A model generated the notes under the pieces. That model saw only the letters and a list, made by a program, of their open reading frames with translations. It had not been told where the DNA came from and ran no database searches. Position numbers and translations under genes: made by a program. From positions 1 to 27,537 of the forward strand of contig JAGLBF010000014.1 in NCBI GenBank assembly GCA_018260375.1: a DNA stretch of 27,537 nucleotides, in the 5' to 3' direction. The first letter of the stretch is position 1; each line of letters opens with the position of its first letter. Below, piece by piece: positions 23,698-27,537 of the stretch. The DNA is from Deinococcus sp. Lineage in GTDB: Bacteria; Deinococcota; Deinococci; Deinococcales; Deinococcaceae.

Positions 23698-24294
23698 ATG
23701 CCCTATAGGCAAGGTGACACCCTCTATCATCCCCACAACTTTGCAGGCGACCCTGTAGAGGCGGCCCGCATGCTGCTGGGCGCGGTACTACGCCGCACGC
23801 TGCCTGACGGACGGGTGCTTGCGGGGCGGGTCGTAGAGACCGAAGCCTACGATTGCCCGCGCGATCCCAGTTGTACGGCGGGGCGTTTTCATGCTATCCG
23901 GAGCGCTGAACTTGCCGCCCCGCCTGGACAGTACACTTTTTGGGTCACGCACGGGCATCCGCTGCTTCAGATCACCTGCCGCGCCGAAGGCGTTGCCGCC
24001 AGTGTGCTGCTACGCGCCTTAGAGCCGCTCGAAGGTCAAGACAGCATGCTTGACTTTCGTCCTGTGTCGGCCCACTACAACCTGACCAGCGGCCCCGCCA
24101 AGTTGGTGCAGGCGCTGGGGCTGGATGTAAACGAGGTGCGCGGCAAGCCGGTAGACTGGCCCCCACTGAGCTTGTTGCGCGGCAAAGCACTCCGTGACGA
24201 CCAGGTAGAAATAAGCCTCCGCAAAGGTGTCCAGGCTGGGCGCCACTTGCCCTGGCGCTTTCAGGAGCGCGGCAGCAAGTGGCTGAGCGGTTGA
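23698..24294 (+). CDS. DNA-3-methyladenine glycosylase (AAG/MPG family)
   Basis: Base-excision repair enzyme that removes alkylated and deaminated purines from DNA. 198 residues, normal for bacterial AAG. The family motif VVETEAYDCPRDPSC at ~48-62 contains the general-base Glu, and the C-terminal GPAKLVQALGLD is conserved. The central part has drifted: where most members have a Tyr-rich YVYxxYG segment, this protein reads QYTFWVTHGHPLLQITC. It may differ in substrate. ATG 23698 lies exactly 7 bases after TAGTAT (23685-23690), so the mRNA is probably leaderless; GTG 23692 would be ahead of the transcript start. It is monocistronic, followed by a repeat. Confidence 0.93.
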   Translation: MPYRQGDTLYHPHNFAGDPVEAARMLLGAVLRRTLPDGRVLAGRVVETEAYDCPRDPSCTAGRFHAIRSAELAAPPGQYTFWVTHGHPLLQITCRAEGVAASVLLRALEPLEGQDSMLDFRPVSAHYNLTSGPAKLVQALGLDVNEVRGKPVDWPPLSLLRGKALRDDQVEISLRKGVQAGRHLPWRFQERGSKWLSG

Positions 24295-24302
24295 GTCAGC
24301 TA

Positions 24303-24438
24303 ATACGGATTCCGATTGATTTGGCGTACTTCCGAATCAATCCAAGCGGACGCGAGTGGGAACAGCATACGGACTGTGCGGTATGGAGCCGCAGGCGGCG
24401 CTTTTCCGACTGTGGTGGAATTTAGCGGCAGTCCGTAT
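24303..24438 (-). repeat. Interspersed repeat, full copy, inverted (subfamily 1)
   Basis: The reverse complement is nearly identical to the copy at 9726-9861. It fills most of the gap between the glycosylase and the adenine methylase. Confidence 0.92.
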
Positions 24439-24486
24439 TATTAGCTTAGATAGACTCAATACGGCCTATCAGGAGATGCTCAGCCT

Positions 24487-25278
24487 ATGACCAGGCCACT
24501 TATACTTACATCAGCAGGCGTACAGCCTCCTCTCAAGTGGGCAGGCGGAAAGCGCTGGCTTATTCCTTATATTGCTAACCGACTTCCCCCCTATCAACGG
24601 CTGGTCGAACCCTTTATGGGCGCTATGGCCCTCACTTTAGGCTTAGCCCCGAAGTACGCTCTGGTCAACGACATTAATCCTCACTTGGTCAATTTTTTTA
24701 GGCAGGTTCAGAATGACCTCACCTTTGATCTACCTTTCGGTCATAGTGAAGCGGATTACTACGCCGCTAGAGACAGATTTAATCAACAGATAAATGCTGG
24801 TAGAGTAGATACTCCAGAAATGGCTAATATTTTTTATTACCTTAATCGCACAGGGTTTAATGGTCTTTGTAGATTTAATGGTAAGGGGTTTTTTAATGTA
24901 CCTTTCGGCCGCTATTCAACGATACATTATCGTACAGATTTTAAAGATATTGCTGTTGTTTTGAGAGAGTATCAGATAGAGTGTAAAGATTTTACAGAAA
25001 TAGACTATAGTGTCGGTGATTTTATCTATATTGACCCACCTTATGATACACAGTTTACCAGTTATTCAAAAATCAGATTTAGCTGGAGCGATCAGATAAG
25101 AACGGCTACATTCTTTGCAGGCTTAGGGCTTCCTTTACTCGCTTCTAACCAGGCGACACCAAGAATAATAGATTTATACACCAATCTGGGTTTTCATATA
25201 GAAACTATTGCGGCTCCGCGCCGTATTTCTAGCAGCGGCGACCGTAGTGACGCCTTAGAAATGCTAGCCTGGAAGTAA
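24487..25278 (+). CDS. Solitary adenine-specific DNA methyltransferase (D12 class, Dam-like)
   Basis: 263 residues with the alpha-class order: KWAGGKRWLIPYI at ~17-29, EPFMGAMA at 41-48 (SAM site), NGLCRFNGKGFFNVPFGRY at 125-143, and catalytic DPPY at 183-186, ending SSGDRSDALEMLAWK. It should place N6-methyl on adenine; GATC is a usual target of the class, but specificity is not provable here. The SAM motif reads GAM where most members have GxG. From about 24740 the gene is much more AT-rich than its neighbours, suggesting transfer. No restriction enzyme gene is adjacent. AGGAG lies 11 bases before the ATG. Repeat elements lie on both sides. Confidence 0.95.
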   Translation: MTRPLILTSAGVQPPLKWAGGKRWLIPYIANRLPPYQRLVEPFMGAMALTLGLAPKYALVNDINPHLVNFFRQVQNDLTFDLPFGHSEADYYAARDRFNQQINAGRVDTPEMANIFYYLNRTGFNGLCRFNGKGFFNVPFGRYSTIHYRTDFKDIAVVLREYQIECKDFTEIDYSVGDFIYIDPPYDTQFTSYSKIRFSWSDQIRTATFFAGLGLPLLASNQATPRIIDLYTNLGFHIETIAAPRRISSSGDRSDALEMLAWK

Positions 25279-25281
25279 GCT

Positions 25282-25326
25282 ATACAGGTTCAAGTCATAC
25301 GGGTTTAAGTAATACAGGTTACAACT
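25282..25326. repeat. Three tandem 15-bp units
   Basis: ATACAGGTTCAAGTC, ATACGGGTTTAAGTA and ATACAGGTTACAACT, at 25282, 25297 and 25312. They start right after the methylase stop and run into the repeat below. Confidence 0.75.
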
Positions 25327-25472
25327 AAATTAGGTCATTTCTAATGAATCCGAGCGGATGGGCGTGGAAAATATACAGACTGTACGACCATACCGCAAAC
25401 TGCGTACTTGTTCCTACGTTCGCTAGCTTTCTTTCATCGCGTGTTCAACACGGTTCAAGTCGGAATATGTCA
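25312..25472. repeat. Composite decayed interspersed repeat
   Basis: The left part (25312-25378) is a minus-orientation module 2: the complement reads CCATCCGCTCGGATTCATTAG. The right part (about 25386-25472) is plus-oriented: CATACCGCAAACTGCGTACT, then TTCCTACG, then GTGTTCAACACGGTTCAAGT. It looks like two broken copies meeting head to head. Confidence 0.6.
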
Positions 25473-25524
25473 TGACCGGTAGAGTACGCCGCATGACGCA
25501 CCGCCACCAGCAACGCCCTTATCC

Positions 25525-27399
25525 TCAGCCACCTTTGGCTTCCACCTCTTCTTGCGCTGCGCCCCACTCTTCCATTTTGGCTTCTAGGGCGGCTTCAGCA
25601 CTGGCGGCAGCCTGTCCTAGTGCGGCAAAGTCAGCATCTGGAGCGGCGCTCGCCAGGGCAGCTTGAGCCTGAGTAAAGACGTGTTCTAGCGCGGTCACTT
25701 CGGCCTCTAAGCGCTCTACCTCGCGCTTGAGGTGCCACAGCCCCTTGCTCTTGGGGGCGGCAGCGGCGGTGACTTTGGGGGCGGCTTTGGGGGCTTCAGC
25801 GGGGCGGTGTTTTTCGCGGTAATACAGCCAGCCGCCCGGGTAAGCGTAAAACTGCCCGTCTTCTATCAGCCAAATGTGGTCAGCCAGATTTTCAACCAGC
25901 CGCCTGTCGTGGCTGACCATCAGCAGCGTGCCGTCAAAGTCGTCTAGTGCAGTTTCCAGACTTTCTAGCATTTCCATATCAAGGTGGTTGGTGGGTTCAT
26001 CCAGCACCAAAAAGTTGTGGTCTTCCTGGGCCAGCTTGAGCAGCGCCAGCCGCGACCGCTCCCCGCCTGACAACACCGCCACCTTTTTGTCGTGTGCCAG
26101 GTACGGAAACATATAGGTACCCAGCAGGTCGTGGGCTTCGGCGTCTTTTTCTACGTACTCGCGGGCCTCGTGGTAGAGGGTACTCTCTTCATCTACACCG
26201 CGCAGTTGCTGGTCATAGTACCCCACAGTAACCCGCGCTCCTGTGCGGCTGTACCCCCTGGGATCGTCACTGGCACGCAGACCCAGCAGCATCTTAAGCA
26301 GGGTAGTTTTGCCTGCACCGTTGCGACCTATCAAGGCGACCCGCTCACCGCGCCGTATCTGAAGGTGCACATCTTCAAAAAGCGTACGTCCGTTGATGCG
26401 GGCAGTCAGGTGAGCCGCGTCCAGCACCATGTCACCACTTTCGGGTGCGTGAAAGAGGATGCGGGCCGTGCGCTCGGCCTTAGCAGGCGGCGCGGCGGCC
26501 CCAGCTTTAAGGCGCTCTAGGCGCGTTTCCATGCTGCGTGCACGGCGGGCCAGCTTAGACATACCCAGTCCCCAGATTTTCATGCGGGCAGCTGATTCGC
26601 TTAGCGCAGCCACTTTGCGGGCATCTATTTCGGCCTGACGGCGCTGGCGCTCAATGTCTTCATCCAGGGCGATACGAAAGGCACTGTAGCCGCCTGGGTA
26701 CACTTTGAGCTGCTGCTGCCATAGATAAGCCGTTTCGTTGGTGGCCGCGTCTAAAAAAGCCCTGTCGTGGCTAATCATGAGTGCGGCACCTGGGTAGCGG
26801 CTGAGAAAGCCTTCTAGCCACTCCACCATCACGATATCCAAGTGATTGGTCGGCTCGTCAAGCAGCAATACATCGGGGTTTTCAACGATAAGAGCCGCCA
26901 AGCCCAAGCGAGTGCGCTCCCCACCTGAAAGCTGCGCGGTAGGGGTTTCCTCGCGCCCGCGAAAGCCAAAGGCCAGCGTCACCGCGTCGCGGCGTGAACG
27001 GCGCTCATAGCCGCCGCGCCTGGCGTAGTGCTCCAGAAGTGCAGCGTGGTGCTCAATGCTCTGTGTGCTGCCTGTGTGCATGGCCTGGGCCGCCTGTTCT
27101 AACTGGGCTTCGAGCGCATCTAGCTCATGAAAGGCCGCGTCCAGTACGCTCGTGACGGTGCTACCAATGGCAAAACTGGGGTCCTGGGTGAGGGCGCCCA
27201 CCCGCACACCAGGGAAAATACGCACTGTACCCGAATCAGGTTTTTCAGCGCCCAGCAGCAGCCGCAGCAAGGTAGACTTGCCCGCACCGTTGCGCCCCAC
27301 CAGGCCCATGCGGTCGCCTGGGTTTACCTGCAGACTGACCCCGCTGAGCACAGGTTGAGCGCCGTAATCTTTATAAATGTCTTCTAGAGCGAGCAGCAC
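25525..27399 (-). CDS. ABC-F family ATP-binding protein
   Basis: A soluble protein of 624 residues with two ATPase domains and no membrane segments; the ABC-F family acts on ribosomes (translation factors or antibiotic protection). Domain 1: GRNGAGKST near residue 36, LSGGERTRLGL and DEPTNHLD. Next comes a charged linker of about 80 residues (QRRQAEIDARKVAALSESAA). Domain 2: GRNGAGKTT, LSGGERSRLALL and DEPTNHLD. A C-terminal Ala/Glu/Lys-rich coiled coil (EVERLEAEVTALEH) is of the Uup/YheS type. The GTG start at 27399 follows TATACT (27407-27412, minus) by exactly 7 bases, so it is probably leaderless. Which subfamily cannot be fixed by eye. Confidence 0.93.
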   Translation of the reverse strand: MLLALEDIYKDYGAQPVLSGVSLQVNPGDRMGLVGRNGAGKSTLLRLLLGAEKPDSGTVRIFPGVRVGALTQDPSFAIGSTVTSVLDAAFHELDALEAQLEQAAQAMHTGSTQSIEHHAALLEHYARRGGYERRSRRDAVTLAFGFRGREETPTAQLSGGERTRLGLAALIVENPDVLLLDEPTNHLDIVMVEWLEGFLSRYPGAALMISHDRAFLDAATNETAYLWQQQLKVYPGGYSAFRIALDEDIERQRRQAEIDARKVAALSESAARMKIWGLGMSKLARRARSMETRLERLKAGAAAPPAKAERTARILFHAPESGDMVLDAAHLTARINGRTLFEDVHLQIRRGERVALIGRNGAGKTTLLKMLLGLRASDDPRGYSRTGARVTVGYYDQQLRGVDEESTLYHEAREYVEKDAEAHDLLGTYMFPYLAHDKKVAVLSGGERSRLALLKLAQEDHNFLVLDEPTNHLDMEMLESLETALDDFDGTLLMVSHDRRLVENLADHIWLIEDGQFYAYPGGWLYYREKHRPAEAPKAAPKVTAAAAPKSKGLWHLKREVERLEAEVTALEHVFTQAQAALASAAPDADFAALGQAAASAEAALEAKMEEWGAAQEEVEAKGG

Positions 27400-27441
27400 G
27401 CCGAGCAGTATAACGGCGAGAAGCGGGGCTAGGGCGTTGCG

Positions 27442-27495
27442 CGTCTGGAGACTGCGTATCTGGGGCTGTATATCTGGGGACTGGGTATCTGGGAG
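27442..27495. repeat. Short tandem repeat, 14-15 bp unit
   Basis: TATCTGGGG at 27457 and 27471 and TATCTGGG at 27486, each with a CTG in the spacer; an earlier GTCTGGAG near 27443 may be a fourth unit. It lies upstream of the ABC-F gene. Confidence 0.7.
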
Positions 27496-27507
27496 AGCAC
27501 TTGGGTG

Positions 27508-27534
27508 TAGCGTGAACGGAAGCGTAGTCCGTAT
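27508..27534 (-). repeat. Repeat fragment at the window edge
   Basis: On the minus strand it begins ATACGGACTACGCTTCCGTT, matching the first bases of module 1 of the interspersed repeat. Only about 25 bases match. Confidence 0.45.
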
Positions 27535-27537
27535 GAC

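Noticed and set aside
7712..25472. The repeats as a CRISPR array
   Set aside because: Copies are ~135 bp, far apart, in both orientations, and not separated by uniform spacers.
24303..25472. Composite transposon carrying the methylase
   Set aside because: Repeats lie on both sides, but the right one is decayed and composite, there is no transposase, and no convincing target duplication was found. Kept only as a context note.

Overview
The window looks like a stretch of a Deinococcus-type chromosome of moderate GC. Four things point that way: the gene content (lactate permease plus lutABC, a LEA-type lipoprotein, a long proline-rich DnaX); many starts placed 6-7 bases after a TANNNT box, the leaderless-mRNA geometry known from Deinococcus; many copies of a ~135 bp interspersed repeat; and a broad spread of ordinary housekeeping genes. 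The assignment is inferred by reading, not by a search. No rRNA, tRNA, CRISPR array or transposase gene was found.

Layout. 1-2704, minus strand: an amidase overlapping a LEA-type lipoprotein gene, then ndk with its own terminator. 2855-5700, plus strand: two overlapping permease genes of a nucleoside-type ABC importer, with no ATPase or binding protein beside them. 6197-7468: an AI-2E-family membrane protein with a terminator. 7972-13032: a lactate island (lldP, lutA, lutB, lutC), in which a repeat copy separates lldP from lutA and a palindrome precedes lutC. 13202-13396: a small unknown gene. 13583-14807: a type I DAHP synthase gene preceded by a 17-codon leader peptide rich in Tyr, Phe and Trp and by a terminator hairpin, so a probable attenuator. 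15052-18098: a membrane-anchored unknown protein and dnaX. 18258-19535: ispG.

19477-20622 is the most unusual segment. A roughly 1.1 kb cassette holds two frameshifted small genes and one intact DUF7710-like gene. It is bounded on both sides by the 3' end of ispG: the working gene end on the left and a decayed second ispG tail with its own stop on the right. The old right-hand neighbour of ispG survives only as a ~46-codon fragment cut by a repeat element.

20876-27399 holds a VOC-fold protein, an aldose 1-epimerase, rlmB, an alkyladenine DNA glycosylase, an AT-rich solitary adenine methylase lying between repeat copies, and an ABC-F ATPase.

The repeat family occurs at least eight times, plus decayed pieces. 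Each full copy has two hairpin modules, and the second shows compensatory base changes between copies, so the fold itself seems to have been kept. The best candidates for undescribed biology are the aromatic leader/attenuator, the cassette at the ispG 3' end, and the covarying repeat family.
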